A DNA stretch of 64,000 bases. Source: Virgibacillus sp. LDC-1 (GTDB lineage Bacteria; Bacillota; Bacilli; Bacillales; Amphibacillaceae). The notes below the pieces were generated by a model. That model saw nothing but the letters and a program-made list of their open reading frames with translations. It did not search any database and was not told the origin of the DNA. The stretch lies in assembly GCF_030137545.1 (NCBI RefSeq), contig NZ_JARUVL010000003.1, positions 1 through 64,000 on the forward strand. Direction: 5' to 3'. The first letter of the stretch is position 1, and every line of letters starts with the position of its first letter. Of this stretch, positions 48,516 to 60,038 are shown piece by piece. Made by a program: the position numbers and the translations under genes.

Positions 48516-50765
48516 CTATACTTGTGGCCCATCAACTCGCTTCTTTTTCGTGAAATCGACCGGCTTATCCTTGATCATCTTGCCTCTCCATACTAACCAC
48601 AGCTGTGAAGCTAGGAATAAGGAAGAATATGTTCCGACTAATAACCCAACAGCTAGTGCAATTGCAAAGCCTGTAATTGATTGTGCGCCTAAGAATAGAA
48701 ATGCTAATACTGCGAGCATCGTTGTAAATGACGTATTAATACTTCTTGTAAAGGTTTGTATTAAGCTGTTATTCACAATTCGAGCTAATTCTTTCGCAGA
48801 TTTAACACGTTTTTTCTTTCTTAAATTCTCTCTTATTCGATCAAACGTAACAATTGTATCGTTAATCGAATATCCGACAATCGTGAGGATTGCAGCGACA
48901 ATGGTTATGTCAAACTCTATTCTAAAGATACTAAAGACGACAAGGACGAAAAATGCGTCGTGTAACAATGCAATAATCGCGGTAATTGCAAAATAAAACT
49001 CAAACCGCATCGTCACGTATAAAATCATCCCTATTGTCGCAATACCAACAGCGTATAATGCATTCTTTACCAGCTCTTCTCCTACAACTGGTGAGACGAC
49101 ACTCACACTTGGAGCAACACCATATTTCTCACTAAAATAATTTTCAACTTCCTTTATTTTATCTTCAGATAACACCTTATCAAAACGGGTAACTGCCCGA
49201 TCGTTATTATCACCAGATATAACGATTGACTTCGCTTTTATACCTAGCTCATCGAGATTATCTTTAACTTGTTCTGTTGTTAAACTAGTTTCCGACATCA
49301 CTTCAATACGAGAGCCACTCGTAAAATCAATTCCAGGATTTAATTGGAAAAGAAGCAAGGACACAATTCCAACAATCACCATAATAAGTGAACCGATAAA
49401 AAACTTTTTCCGGTGCTGCACTACATTCACTTTTCGATTCCTAAATGTTGCTTCCTCTTCTTCTTTTTCGGCGATATCTCGAATGTCGGTTTGCTTAACA
49501 CCAAACCATGCTGGACGCCTTTTAAAGAAAGGCTGTTTAATCCATAGCAATAGAAGTAATCGTGTTCCATATACCGCGGTAATGAAGCTTAGTATAATGG
49601 AAACAATTAGCATCGTTGCAAAACCCTTTACAGAGCTTGTTCCAAACGCGAACAAAATTATCGCCGCTAAAAGCGTTGTAATATTCGCATCAAAAATCGT
49701 TGACAATGAATTTTTTGTACCTGCTTTAAATGCTGCCGGAATAGATTTTCCAGCTCTGATTTCTTCTTTAATTCGTTCAAAAGTAATGACGTTCGCATCT
49801 ACTGCCATACCAACCCCTAGAATTAATGCAGCTATTCCTGGTAGGGTCAATACCCCATTCATTAATGTAAATACAAGAAGAATAAGATAAATATAGATAC
49901 TTAAATTAATTGTGGCAATCAAGCCCGGAAAACGGTAAACGAACAGCATAAACAAAAAGACAAGTCCTACGCCTATATAGCCTGCAAAAACCGTTTTATT
50001 TAATGCTTGTTCACCAAATTGTGCCCCAACTGAAGTAGAATAAAGCTCCTTCATATTCACAGGTAATGAACCTGAGTTAATGATATCTGCCATATATTTC
50101 GCTTCATCTACAGTGAAATTACCTTCAATCATGACATTTGTAGTATTTAAGGTTTGATTTACTGAAGGAGCTGATATGTATTTTGGCTCTTCTTTATCTG
50201 ATTCCGCAGTAAAAGAATCACCTTCCTGATAATCCATCCATATGACTAACAGGTTTGGATTCATTGTTTTTACTTTGCTCGTAACATCAGCAAATTTAGA
50301 AGCATCCTTCAACTGTAACGTTACAATTGGTTGATTTGTATCTGGATGAAAATCCTGTTTGGCACTTCCTTCTTTAATATCAGAACCATCTAAGAGCTGT
50401 TTATCATCTACATCGCGAAAAGATAAACGTGCAGACGTTGCCAGCATTTCCCTTGCCTGCTGTTGGTTTTCTACACCAGCAAGCTGTACACGGATTCGAT
50501 CCTCCCCTTCAATGTCGATACTCGCTTCACTAATTCCAAGTCGATTCACACGATCATTTAAGGTTTGAACCGTTGCTTCCAATAGCTTTCTATTTGTCTC
50601 CTGGCTTTTATCAACTGGTTCGACTTCATACAAAATTTCAAAGCCACCTTGAAGATCGAGTCCAAGGTTAATATCTTTTACAATTCCTTTTACCGTTGTT
50701 CCAATCGTTCCTGCGAACAATAAAACGATTAGAAAAAAGGCAATGATTCTGCCTCTGTTTTTCAT
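48516..50765 (-). CDS. secDF: fused protein translocase subunit SecDF
   Basis: The proton-driven Sec accessory pump; in Bacilli SecD and SecF are one protein. 749 residues with 12 membrane helices in two halves, each preceded by a large outer loop (DRVNRLGISEASIDIEGEDRIR in the SecD half). Conserved GVGMAVDANVITFERIKEE and GYSINDTIVTFDRIREN mark the two halves. The ATG follows GGGAGG; a longer frame start is unlikely. Confidence 0.96.
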   Translation of the reverse strand: MKNRGRIIAFFLIVLLFAGTIGTTVKGIVKDINLGLDLQGGFEILYEVEPVDKSQETNRKLLEATVQTLNDRVNRLGISEASIDIEGEDRIRVQLAGVENQQQAREMLATSARLSFRDVDDKQLLDGSDIKEGSAKQDFHPDTNQPIVTLQLKDASKFADVTSKVKTMNPNLLVIWMDYQEGDSFTAESDKEEPKYISAPSVNQTLNTTNVMIEGNFTVDEAKYMADIINSGSLPVNMKELYSTSVGAQFGEQALNKTVFAGYIGVGLVFLFMLFVYRFPGLIATINLSIYIYLILLVFTLMNGVLTLPGIAALILGVGMAVDANVITFERIKEEIRAGKSIPAAFKAGTKNSLSTIFDANITTLLAAIILFAFGTSSVKGFATMLIVSIILSFITAVYGTRLLLLLWIKQPFFKRRPAWFGVKQTDIRDIAEKEEEEATFRNRKVNVVQHRKKFFIGSLIMVIVGIVSLLLFQLNPGIDFTSGSRIEVMSETSLTTEQVKDNLDELGIKAKSIVISGDNNDRAVTRFDKVLSEDKIKEVENYFSEKYGVAPSVSVVSPVVGEELVKNALYAVGIATIGMILYVTMRFEFYFAITAIIALLHDAFFVLVVFSIFRIEFDITIVAAILTIVGYSINDTIVTFDRIRENLRKKKRVKSAKELARIVNNSLIQTFTRSINTSFTTMLAVLAFLFLGAQSITGFAIALAVGLLVGTYSSLFLASQLWLVWRGKMIKDKPVDFTKKKRVDGPQV

Positions 50766-50814
50766 TTCGTTATTTCCTCCCTCAACTAAACAACAATTCG
50801 AATTATACATTCAT

Positions 50815-51111
50815 TTATGCTTGTACTTCACCAGTTAAAGCGGCGATTGAAGCAAATAAATCATTTTCATCCTGATATGCGGAAACTGTCAAATAACTCA
50901 TATAAATATTAGAGCTAAGGTGAAACACGTCCTGAACTGCTTCATATAATCTTTTTTCAGGATTACCCTTCCAAACCTTCTGTCTTAGACAATCCCAAAC
51001 ATTCTCATTTGTCGCTTCTTTATAGCCCATTAACTGCAATTCACTCACTTTGCTTGCAAGCGCTGGTTCTATTTTTAGTTTCCAATCCTCAACTGTGCGA
51101 ATTAATTCCAA
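50815..51111 (-). CDS. comN: post-transcriptional regulator ComN
   Basis: 98 residues of the ComN/DUF4650-like Bacilli family. In B. subtilis ComN regulates comE mRNA and interacts with DivIVA. The start is a TTG (LELIRTVEDWKLKIEPALASK) exactly 7 nt after AGGAGGGAAC; the longer frame has no ribosome binding site. The resulting length equals B. subtilis ComN. It lies upstream of secDF and is divergent from spoVB, again as in B. subtilis. The start choice is my own reading. Confidence 0.82.
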   Translation of the reverse strand: MELIRTVEDWKLKIEPALASKVSELQLMGYKEATNENVWDCLRQKVWKGNPEKRLYEAVQDVFHLSSNIYMSYLTVSAYQDENDLFASIAALTGEVQA

Positions 51112-51229
51112 GACGTTCCCTCCTGCAAAAATATCCCTTCTATCTGACAACTTGTCATGCTTGGCCCACTCTATTGCATATATATCATTGTATATGAAAA
51201 TTTCTTTTTTGAGAAGGCAGGTTGTCGAT

Positions 51230-52780
51230 GTGTCTAAACAAACTTTTTTACAAGGTACACTTATATTAATAGCTGCTGGGATGATCACACGGTTTCTAGG
51301 CTTTATTAACCGACTTGTTGTAGCTCGCCTTATGGGAGAAGAGGGGGTTGGCCTTTATATGATGGCACTACCAACCCTATTCTTAATTATGACGCTGACA
51401 CAGCTTGGACTTCCGGTAGCCATTTCAAAAAGAATTGCAGAAGCAGAAGCAAGAAATGATCGAGCAAAAATAAAACAAATTTTAATCGTTTCCTTAATTG
51501 TTACCGGCATATCTAGTTTGTTTTTCACAGGGCTTATGATGATTGGTGCGCCTTTTATCGCACAGCATTTATTAACAGATGAACGCACACTTTATCCACT
51601 ACTAGCAATTAGTCCAATCGTTCCCATTGTTGCCATCTCTTCTATTCTACGAGGTTATTTCCAAGGAAAACAAAATATGAAGCCACAAAGCTATTCGCTC
51701 GTTATTGAGCAGATCGTTCGTATTTCATGTGTAGCGTTATTTGTAAATCTATTCTTACCGTATGGTATTGAGTTTGCGGCAGCTGGTGCCATGTTTAGTG
51801 TTATCCTTGGCGAATTTGTTTCACTATTATACATGATTTATCAATTTAAGCGAAAGAAAACCATTAAGATTCGCTATCGATTTTTTTCTTATTTAAAGAC
51901 AAGCAAGGAGACATTAAAGGAATTGTTCTCTATTGCTTTGCCTAGTACAGGCAGTCGCATGATTGGATCGATATCTCATTTTTTAGAACCAATTGTTGTC
52001 GCGCAATGCTTAGCAATATCAGGCATTTCAACAACGCTAGCAACGAAGCAATATGGTGAATTAACAGGATATGTTCTACCATTACTATTCCTACCTACTT
52101 TTATAACACAATCATTATCAATTGCGCTCGTACCTTCTATATCTGAAGCAGATGCGATGGCCAACCATAAATTAATACATTATCGCATACATCAAGCAAT
52201 TCGAATATCATTTGCATCAGGAGCAATTGCAACTATCATTCTTACCCTATTTTCAAATGAAATCTTAAGCCTAATGTACGGCACAGCAAATGCTAGCAGG
52301 TTCTTAGTATTAATGGCTCCTTTTTTTCTATTGCTTTACATTCAATCGCCACTACAAGCAGCATTACAAGCGCTTGATTTAGCAAAACCAGCAATGTGGA
52401 ACAGCTTAATCGGAAATGTATTTAAATTCGTTATCTTAATCGTATTAGCATCTAATGAAAATTTTGGAATTATGGGGGTAGCAATTGCTATGTCTATCGG
52501 TGTCATTCTTGTAACCCTACTTCACCTTGCTTCCTTGAATAAAATTCTATCATTTTCTATTCCATTCATCGATATAGGGAAAATGATTCTTCTTTTATTG
52601 CTTACGTGGGGATCTGGCAATCTTATCCGAAATATTTTTATACAAGGAGAAGCAAATGTATTTCTGCTTAGTTTCATATTTATCCTTTTATCATTTATGT
52701 ACTTACTATTTCTATTTGCACTGCGCTTTATTACAAGAGAAGAATTAAAACAAATTCCCTTTATCCAAAAGTGGGTATAG
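51230..52780 (+). CDS. spoVB: stage V sporulation protein B, MurJ-like lipid flippase
   Basis: A polytopic membrane protein of the MATE/MVF superfamily, needed for spore cortex synthesis, probably flipping lipid-linked precursors. 516 residues with about 14 helices. The start is GTG in GTG-Ser-Lys-Gln-Thr-Phe; it matches SpoVB N-termini (AKQTFLKGTLIL in B. subtilis) and length. AAGGCAGG lies upstream. Conserved LIAAGMITRFLGFINR and GEEGVGLYMMALP follow. Confidence 0.92.
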   Translation: MSKQTFLQGTLILIAAGMITRFLGFINRLVVARLMGEEGVGLYMMALPTLFLIMTLTQLGLPVAISKRIAEAEARNDRAKIKQILIVSLIVTGISSLFFTGLMMIGAPFIAQHLLTDERTLYPLLAISPIVPIVAISSILRGYFQGKQNMKPQSYSLVIEQIVRISCVALFVNLFLPYGIEFAAAGAMFSVILGEFVSLLYMIYQFKRKKTIKIRYRFFSYLKTSKETLKELFSIALPSTGSRMIGSISHFLEPIVVAQCLAISGISTTLATKQYGELTGYVLPLLFLPTFITQSLSIALVPSISEADAMANHKLIHYRIHQAIRISFASGAIATIILTLFSNEILSLMYGTANASRFLVLMAPFFLLLYIQSPLQAALQALDLAKPAMWNSLIGNVFKFVILIVLASNENFGIMGVAIAMSIGVILVTLLHLASLNKILSFSIPFIDIGKMILLLLLTWGSGNLIRNIFIQGEANVFLLSFIFILLSFMYLLFLFALRFITREELKQIPFIQKWV

Positions 52781-52859
52781 TTATTTTTTAGGAAACTCGT
52801 CTAAAAAATTTGTTTCCGAATAGGATGTAATAAAAGGACAATCATAGGGGGAGAAAAAC

Positions 52860-53237
52860 ATGAGACAACAGTTTATTGGACTTTTGTACGGCTGGACTGC
52901 AATATTTTCACTCATTCTTTTTACAAGCATTATTTTAGCAACAATTCTGCGCTTTACTTCGCTTAATGAACCAACACTTTCTTGGATTACGTTATCAATT
53001 GGATTACTTGTATTATTTATTGGAGGTTTTATTGCTGGAATGAAAGGAAAAGAAAAAGGCTGGTTTATGGGGACATTTACTGGATTAGGATTTACCTTAT
53101 TTACATTTCTCGTGCAATACTTAGGCTATCAGCAAGCATTTTCAATGGAGCAATCCCTTCATCATGCTGGTTATGTATTAGCAGCACTTATCGGAGGCGT
53201 TTTTGGTGTAAACATGCTAACCTCTGCAAACAAATAG
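52860..53237 (+). CDS. TIGR04086 family membrane protein (YrzE)
   Basis: 125 residues with four membrane helices and the Gly-rich second half (GGFIAGMKGKEKGWFMGTFTGLGFTL, then AALIGGVFGVNM) typical of the TIGR04086/YrzE family. Function unknown. AGGGGG precedes the ATG. It is transcribed with spoVB, 79 nt apart. Confidence 0.85.
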   Translation: MRQQFIGLLYGWTAIFSLILFTSIILATILRFTSLNEPTLSWITLSIGLLVLFIGGFIAGMKGKEKGWFMGTFTGLGFTLFTFLVQYLGYQQAFSMEQSLHHAGYVLAALIGGVFGVNMLTSANK

Positions 53238-53247
53238 CAAGCAAAAG

Positions 53248-53278
53248 AAAGCGACTGTCATTTGGACAGCCGCTTTTT
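53248..53278. terminator. terminator between yrzE and yajC
   Basis: AAAGCG-A-CTGTC (53248-53259) pairs with GACAG-C-CGCTTT (53265-53276), followed by TTTTT on the plus strand. It lies between converging genes and may serve both. Confidence 0.8.
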
Positions 53279-53284
53279 ACATTA

Positions 53285-53545
53285 TTATGCAGTTGTAACT
53301 TCTCTAATTGCTGAACGATCATATGTAAGCTTTGTACCGTCACCAGCTTGAATCACAACAGTGCTTTCATCGATTGAATGAATCACACCATGAAAACCAC
53401 CAATTGTTACAACAGAATCACCTTTTTGAAGACTATCCTGCATTTGTCTTACTTGTTTTTGTCGCTTTTGTTGCGGACGAATCAACAAGAAGTAAAAAAT
53501 AACAAACATTAGGATAATCGGAAGTAATGGTCCTAAAAATTCCAT
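53285..53545 (-). CDS. yajC: preprotein translocase subunit YajC (YrbF)
   Basis: 86 residues: one N-terminal membrane helix with the family IMLVIFYFLLIRPQQKRQK-like pattern, then a small beta domain (DSVVTIGGFHGVIHSIDESTVVIQ). It joins SecDF in the holo-translocon. It follows tgt by 17 nt, as in most bacteria. Confidence 0.95.
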   Translation of the reverse strand: MEFLGPLLPIILMFVIFYFLLIRPQQKRQKQVRQMQDSLQKGDSVVTIGGFHGVIHSIDESTVVIQAGDGTKLTYDRSAIREVTTA

Positions 53546-53562
53546 TTAATTCACTCCTTTCA

Positions 53563-55748
<2,186 letters not shown>

Positions 55749-55775
55749 TTTTACCTCTAACTTCCTTCCATGTCC

Positions 55776-55973
55776 TTAACGAAATTTACCAATAAGAAAA
55801 AAAATAAGCGACAAAATAATACTGACTACAATCGAAGTCATAATCGGAAAATAAAAGGAAAAGTTTCCTTTTTTAAAGCTAATGTCCCCTGGCAACCGAC
55901 CTATAAAAGTCCAAACAAAACCTATGATAAGAAGAATTACTCCGGTTATCATTAGCCATTTTCCTGGATTCAT
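55776..55973 (-). CDS. DUF2905 small membrane protein
   Basis: 65 residues with two membrane helices joined by the conserved [21 protein letters not shown] segment, which identifies DUF2905. Function unknown. Its ATG overlaps the ruvB stop by 4 nt (ATGA), so it should be translated together with ruvB. The ruvB-DUF2905-queA order is common in Firmicutes. Confidence 0.9.
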   Translation of the reverse strand: MNPGKWLMITGVILLIIGFVWTFIGRLPGDISFKKGNFSFYFPIMTSIVVSIILSLIFFLIGKFR

Positions 55974-56974
55974 CCCTCATCATTCCCTTTCAAGCCAAAA
56001 TGTGCATATGCTTTCGGTGTAACGACTCTGCCACGTGGTGTACGTTGGATGAAACCAATTTGTAATAAATAAGGCTCATATACATCTTCTATTGTTTGAG
56101 ATTCTTCGCCAATCGTTGCTGCAATGGTTTCTAATCCTACAGGTCCACCTTGAAAACCGTCAATGATACCCTTTAGTAGCTTGTGATCGATATGATCTAA
56201 TCCCTCATCATCTACCTGAAGCATATGTAAAGCACGTATCGTTGTATCCATACTAATTACCTTTTCTCCGCTAACTTGTGATATATCACGAATTCGTTTT
56301 AACAAGCGATTCGCTATTCGTGGTGTACCTCGAGACCTTCTTGCTACTTCCATTGCAGCATCTTCTTTAATCGCAGTATCAAATATTTCTGCAGTGCGCT
56401 CTACAATCGCACAAAGGTGCTGCTTTTCATAAAATTCCAGTCTGCTTAGCACACCAAATCGATCACGCAAAGGAGCTGATAATAGCCCTGCACGTGTAGT
56501 TGCCCCAACGAGCGTGAAAGGTGGCAAATCTATACGAACCGAACGCGCACTCGGCCCTGTTCCAATCACAATATCGATAAAAAAGTCCTCCATGGCAGAA
56601 TATAATACTTCTTCCACTGTTCTTGGTAAACGATGCACCTCATCAATAAACAGAACGTCTCCTGGTTCAAGTGACGATAGAATTGCTGCTAAATCTCCAG
56701 CACGATCAATGGCGGGTCCAGAAGTTGATCGAAACTGAACGCCCATTTCATTGGCTATTATCGCAGCAAGTGTCGTTTTCCCTAGTCCTGGGGGACCGTA
56801 TAATAATACATGATCTAATGGTTCTTCACGCATTTTTGCGGCCTGAATAAATATTTCAAGGTTTTCCTTTACCTTGTCCTGACCGATATACTGAGTTAAA
56901 GTTGTAGGACGGAGGCTAAGCTCTACAACAGAATCCTCCGCCTGCAACTCACCTGTAACCATCCGTTCATCCAT
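55970..56974 (-). CDS. ruvB: Holliday junction branch migration ATPase RuvB
   Basis: 334 residues: Walker [12 protein letters not shown], Walker [10 protein letters not shown], sensor GATTRAG, the arginine finger in APLRDRFG and the winged-helix end with QRTPRGRV. It pairs with RuvA directly upstream. The ATG follows AGGGGGG. Confidence 0.98.
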   Translation of the reverse strand: MDERMVTGELQAEDSVVELSLRPTTLTQYIGQDKVKENLEIFIQAAKMREEPLDHVLLYGPPGLGKTTLAAIIANEMGVQFRSTSGPAIDRAGDLAAILSSLEPGDVLFIDEVHRLPRTVEEVLYSAMEDFFIDIVIGTGPSARSVRIDLPPFTLVGATTRAGLLSAPLRDRFGVLSRLEFYEKQHLCAIVERTAEIFDTAIKEDAAMEVARRSRGTPRIANRLLKRIRDISQVSGEKVISMDTTIRALHMLQVDDEGLDHIDHKLLKGIIDGFQGGPVGLETIAATIGEESQTIEDVYEPYLLQIGFIQRTPRGRVVTPKAYAHFGLKGNDEG

Positions 56975-56989
56975 AATATCCCCCCTTTA

Positions 56990-57595
56990 TTACTTTTTCA
57001 TTAACAAAGCTAATGCTTTGCGAACAAGTTCATCCGTGCTATGTATTTGATCCTTCGGAAGCTGTGGCATAATTGCTTTAATCTCCCTATCGGTATATCC
57101 AAGTGCAAGTAGCGCTTCTTTTGCTTCATTAAATTCTTTCGCTGTTGATACAAGCGGTGATGATGCATGTCCTTGATCTTGACTAATTGAAAATGTAGTC
57201 GTTAGCTTTCCTTTTAAATCTAGAATAATTTGTCGAGCTGTTTTTTTACCAACGCCAGGAAATTGGGATAGGAACTTGTCATCTTCTCGTTCAACAGCAG
57301 CAACAAATTCTGGAATATCAACAGTAGCCATCATCGCTAACGCACTTTTAGGTCCAATACCCGAAACTGAAATTAATTTCGTAAATAGAAATTTTTCATC
57401 TTTATTTTTAAACCCGTACAATAGATGGGCATCTTCGCGAACATGATAATAGGTTTGAATTTGTATCTCTTTATTTAAAGATGCTTGAAAAATAAAAGGG
57501 TTGGCACATATAATTTCATACCCAATGCCAGCCATTTCTACTATTACTGCTTCATCCTCTATCGCAGTACACTTTCCTTTTACATATGCTATCAT
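56990..57595 (-). CDS. ruvA: Holliday junction DNA-binding protein RuvA
   Basis: 201 residues: OB domain start MIAYVKGKCTAIEDEAVIVE, two helix-hairpin-helix motifs (LISVSGIGPKSALAMM and FPGVGKKTARQIILDLKGK) and the C-terminal RuvB-binding domain (ALLALGYTDREIKAI). It tetramerises on Holliday junctions and recruits RuvB. Confidence 0.97.
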   Translation of the reverse strand: MIAYVKGKCTAIEDEAVIVEMAGIGYEIICANPFIFQASLNKEIQIQTYYHVREDAHLLYGFKNKDEKFLFTKLISVSGIGPKSALAMMATVDIPEFVAAVEREDDKFLSQFPGVGKKTARQIILDLKGKLTTTFSISQDQGHASSPLVSTAKEFNEAKEALLALGYTDREIKAIMPQLPKDQIHSTDELVRKALALLMKK

Positions 57596-57694
57596 TTACA
57601 ATTCTCCTCTTTTAAACCTTCCCTCATTTTATCACATTTTCTTTATATCCGTATAAAATCCAACCACTATAACCATTGAGACGACAAAGAAAAT

Positions 57695-57829
57695 GGTTCG
57701 GACAAAACGGTAGCTTCTCACTCAACATCCAAATAATTGCATTATAGCTTAAAATAGCCTTGCCGTTTTCTATACTTTGGATACGGCTTCATTCGGTTGT
57801 TATCAGTTAAACACCTTTTTGTCCCAACC
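57695..57829. mobile_element. 135 bp element with inverted ends, MITE-like
   Basis: GGTTCGGACAAAACGG (57695-57710) faces CCTTTTTGTCCCAACC (57814-57829), which is an inverted copy with two mismatches. Inside, AAAACGG/CCGTTTT (57704-57710 with 57763-57769) and ATCCAAA/TTTGGAT pairs could fold further. It begins 8 nt after the yebC stop and contains no gene. The 242 bp ruvA-yebC gap is where B. subtilis carries bofC and csbX. A folded RNA or terminator is an alternative. Confidence 0.5.
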
Positions 57830-57837
57830 ACATCTAT

Positions 57838-58569
57838 CTATTCGTTTTCTTTTAAGTTATGATATACATCCTGTACGTCTTCATCATTTTCAAGCATATC
57901 TATAAGCTGATCCATTTTTTGTTCCTGATCTTCTGATACCGATGTATAGGTTTGCGGAATTAATGTAACCTCTGCTTCTTCTAATACATAGCCTTTCGCT
58001 TCCATAAATTCGCGAACTTCTTTAAAATCTTCAGGAGCTGTTAGGATTTCATAGGCCCCATCCTCCACAACAACATCATCTGCGCCAGCTTCAATTGCAT
58101 CCAATGAAATATCATCTTCTTCATACTTGTGTTCTTCATCTAATATCAACATATATCCTTTTCGGTCAAACATAAAGGAAACACTTCCATTTTCCCCTAG
58201 GTTGCCATCGTTTTTCTTGAACGCGTGGCGGATTTCTGCTGCTGTTCGATTCCGATTATCGGTGAGCACATGAACGATGACTGCTACACCACCTGGTCCA
58301 TAGCCCTCATAAGTGATCTCTTCATAGCTTACTCCGTCAAGTGTTCCTGTTGCTTTTTTTATTGCCCGCTCTATATTATCGTTTGGCATGTTATCGGCTT
58401 TTGCTTTTTCAACAGCCGTTCTTAAAGCGGCATTTGTTTCAATATCTCCGCCACCTTCTTTAGCGGCAATGTATATAATCTTTGCGTGCCGCATAAATAC
58501 TTTTCCTTTTTTAGCATCCTGCGCATTCTTTCTTCTTTGAATATTTTTCCACTTAGAATGACCAGCCAC
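57838..58569 (-). CDS. yebC: YebC/PmpR family protein (YrbC)
   Basis: A YebC/TACO1-type protein; members help translation through polyproline stretches or act as regulators. 243 residues with [22 protein letters not shown] at the start, [19 protein letters not shown] and [16 protein letters not shown]. The start is GTG in GTG-Ala-Gly-His behind AGAGGAG; the longer ATG frame adds seven residues not seen in the family. Confidence 0.95.
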   Translation of the reverse strand: MAGHSKWKNIQRRKNAQDAKKGKVFMRHAKIIYIAAKEGGGDIETNAALRTAVEKAKADNMPNDNIERAIKKATGTLDGVSYEEITYEGYGPGGVAVIVHVLTDNRNRTAAEIRHAFKKNDGNLGENGSVSFMFDRKGYMLILDEEHKYEEDDISLDAIEAGADDVVVEDGAYEILTAPEDFKEVREFMEAKGYVLEEAEVTLIPQTYTSVSEDQEQKMDQLIDMLENDEDVQDVYHNLKENE

Positions 58570-58676
58570 TGGACATTCTCCTCTCTTCAAATTTCCACTT
58601 CTACTATATCAAAACTTCTAGTCTACATAAAGAAGAACAGCCCGCCACGTATAAGAACGGAACAATGATCCAAAGT

Positions 58677-59177
58677 TTACTTAAAACGTGAATTCATATT
58701 TCGTATCCGATCCCAATGGTTGTCATCTGTATAAATAACAATGGGTTTATCGGAGATAAATTTAGATACCTCGCGCTCTATATTTTTTTGAATAGTTGGA
58801 TCAACACCTTCTGCTAATCGAACAGCAACGATTACTTTATCCTTTGTAATTGCAACTTGTGCAACTTTTACTTCTTTCATATTCATCAAGTGGTCCGCCA
58901 CTCTTACTCCATCCTCAGTCGTGTACTTATCCGTATATGACCCTGTCCGATCTCCTCCATTTAGCGACTTCTCTTCTTGTTGTGGATAAGCGTCTCTTTC
59001 ATGTTTATCAGACTGATGTGAGCCTAACCTTTCTTGTTGCTCTTGCTCAGTTTCGTAATGTATAGGAGCTGCTTCGCTATCATTTTCTTTTGTCTTCTTC
59101 ACACTTGTATCCCCGTCACATGCAACTAACACGGTGATTACGAGCGTCATCCAAATCATACTTTGCAGTTTCAGCAT
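58677..59177 (-). CDS. YhcN/YlaJ family sporulation lipoprotein
   Basis: 166 residues: signal peptide with lipobox LVAC, a Glu/Gln-rich tether, and a C-terminal domain (VADHLMNMKEVKVAQVAITKDKVIVAVRL) matching YhcN/YlaJ, a family of spore lipoproteins. B. subtilis has the family member CoxA (YrbB) beside safA, so this is probably its counterpart. The ATG and GGGAGG site lie next to, and partly inside, a perfect hairpin (see 59184-59219). Confidence 0.83.
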   Translation of the reverse strand: MLKLQSMIWMTLVITVLVACDGDTSVKKTKENDSEAAPIHYETEQEQQERLGSHQSDKHERDAYPQQEEKSLNGGDRTGSYTDKYTTEDGVRVADHLMNMKEVKVAQVAITKDKVIVAVRLAEGVDPTIQKNIEREVSKFISDKPIVIYTDDNHWDRIRNMNSRFK

Positions 59178-59183
59178 GACCAA

Positions 59184-59219
59184 AACCTCCCTTAACGATT
59201 AGTTTGGTTAAGGGAGGTT
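59184..59219 (-). terminator. 13 bp hairpin covering the ribosome binding site of the next gene
   Basis: AACCTCCCTTAAC (59184-59196) and GTTAAGGGAGGTT (59207-59219) pair perfectly around a 10 nt loop. On the minus strand the hairpin follows the nadE stop and ends in GGGAGGTTTT. The GGGAGG of the following lipoprotein gene is part of the stem. It may terminate nadE transcripts, hide the site in readthrough RNA, or both. Confidence 0.7.
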
Positions 59220-59239
59220 GATTTAATCGTGCTAGCTAT

Positions 59240-59977
59240 TTAATTTGTCCGAGAAAAATATGGTAATGGAGATCGTTTATGTTCCGTACGTTGATGCATC
59301 CGTTCAATAACCGTTCTTTCTTGCTGTGATATTTGTTTGCCTTGTAAGAAAGCGTCAATCGTATCATACGAAATCCCCATCTCTTCTTCATCTGTTTGCC
59401 CTTCCCATAGATCGGCACTTGGCTGCTTTTGAATAATTTCATCCGGAACGCCTAAGTAAGATGCAAGCTCGCGAACTTCGCCTTTTGTAAACTCTTTTAG
59501 CGGTAATAAATCAACGCCACCATCACCATATTTTGTAAAGTAACCGGTATACCACTCCGCAGCATTATCTGTTCCAACAACTAAATAATTAAAATTCGTA
59601 GCAACTGTATATAATGTACTCATTCGTAAGCGGGCACGTAAATTCGCATCTGCTAATCGACGATTATGTTCTATTATATTGTCCTGAAGCTTCTCCTGAA
59701 TTGTTCCTAGCAATTGCTTGTGTGCAGCCGTTAAATCAATCGTTACTCCTTCAATACCGCAACCATCAATAACTTTCTGCGCATGCTCCATTCCAGAAGG
59801 ATTACTATTTAATGGCATAATAACACCAATGGAGTTATCGGGGAATGCTCGCTTAATTAAATAAGCTACCACTGCCGAGTCTAAACCGCCACTAACACCT
59901 ACGATTAACCCTTTCATTCCTGCTCCATCGACTTGATCTTTTAACCAACTTGTTAATTTTTCCACTGTTTTTTTCAT
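59240..59977 (-). CDS. nadE: NH3-dependent NAD+ synthetase
   Basis: Amidates nicotinate adenine dinucleotide to NAD+ using ammonia. 245 residues with the PP-loop GVSGGLDSAVVAYL, RLRMSTLYTVA, VVGTDNAAEWYTGYFTKYGDGG and KQPSADLWEGQTDEEE. There is no glutaminase domain. The ATG follows GGAGG; an upstream in-frame start was rejected. Its place between an APH-fold kinase and a spore lipoprotein differs from B. subtilis. Confidence 0.95.
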   Translation of the reverse strand: MKKTVEKLTSWLKDQVDGAGMKGLIVGVSGGLDSAVVAYLIKRAFPDNSIGVIMPLNSNPSGMEHAQKVIDGCGIEGVTIDLTAAHKQLLGTIQEKLQDNIIEHNRRLADANLRARLRMSTLYTVATNFNYLVVGTDNAAEWYTGYFTKYGDGGVDLLPLKEFTKGEVRELASYLGVPDEIIQKQPSADLWEGQTDEEEMGISYDTIDAFLQGKQISQQERTVIERMHQRTEHKRSPLPYFSRTN

Positions 59978-60038
59978 GAATATTCCTCCAGTATGCAACT
60001 AAAATTCCTTTATTATTATCGGATAATTTCTTCATCCA

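Noticed and set aside
48550..48996. 148-residue plus-strand frame inside secDF
   Set aside because: Antisense to well-conserved SecF coding sequence; no ribosome site and no family likeness.
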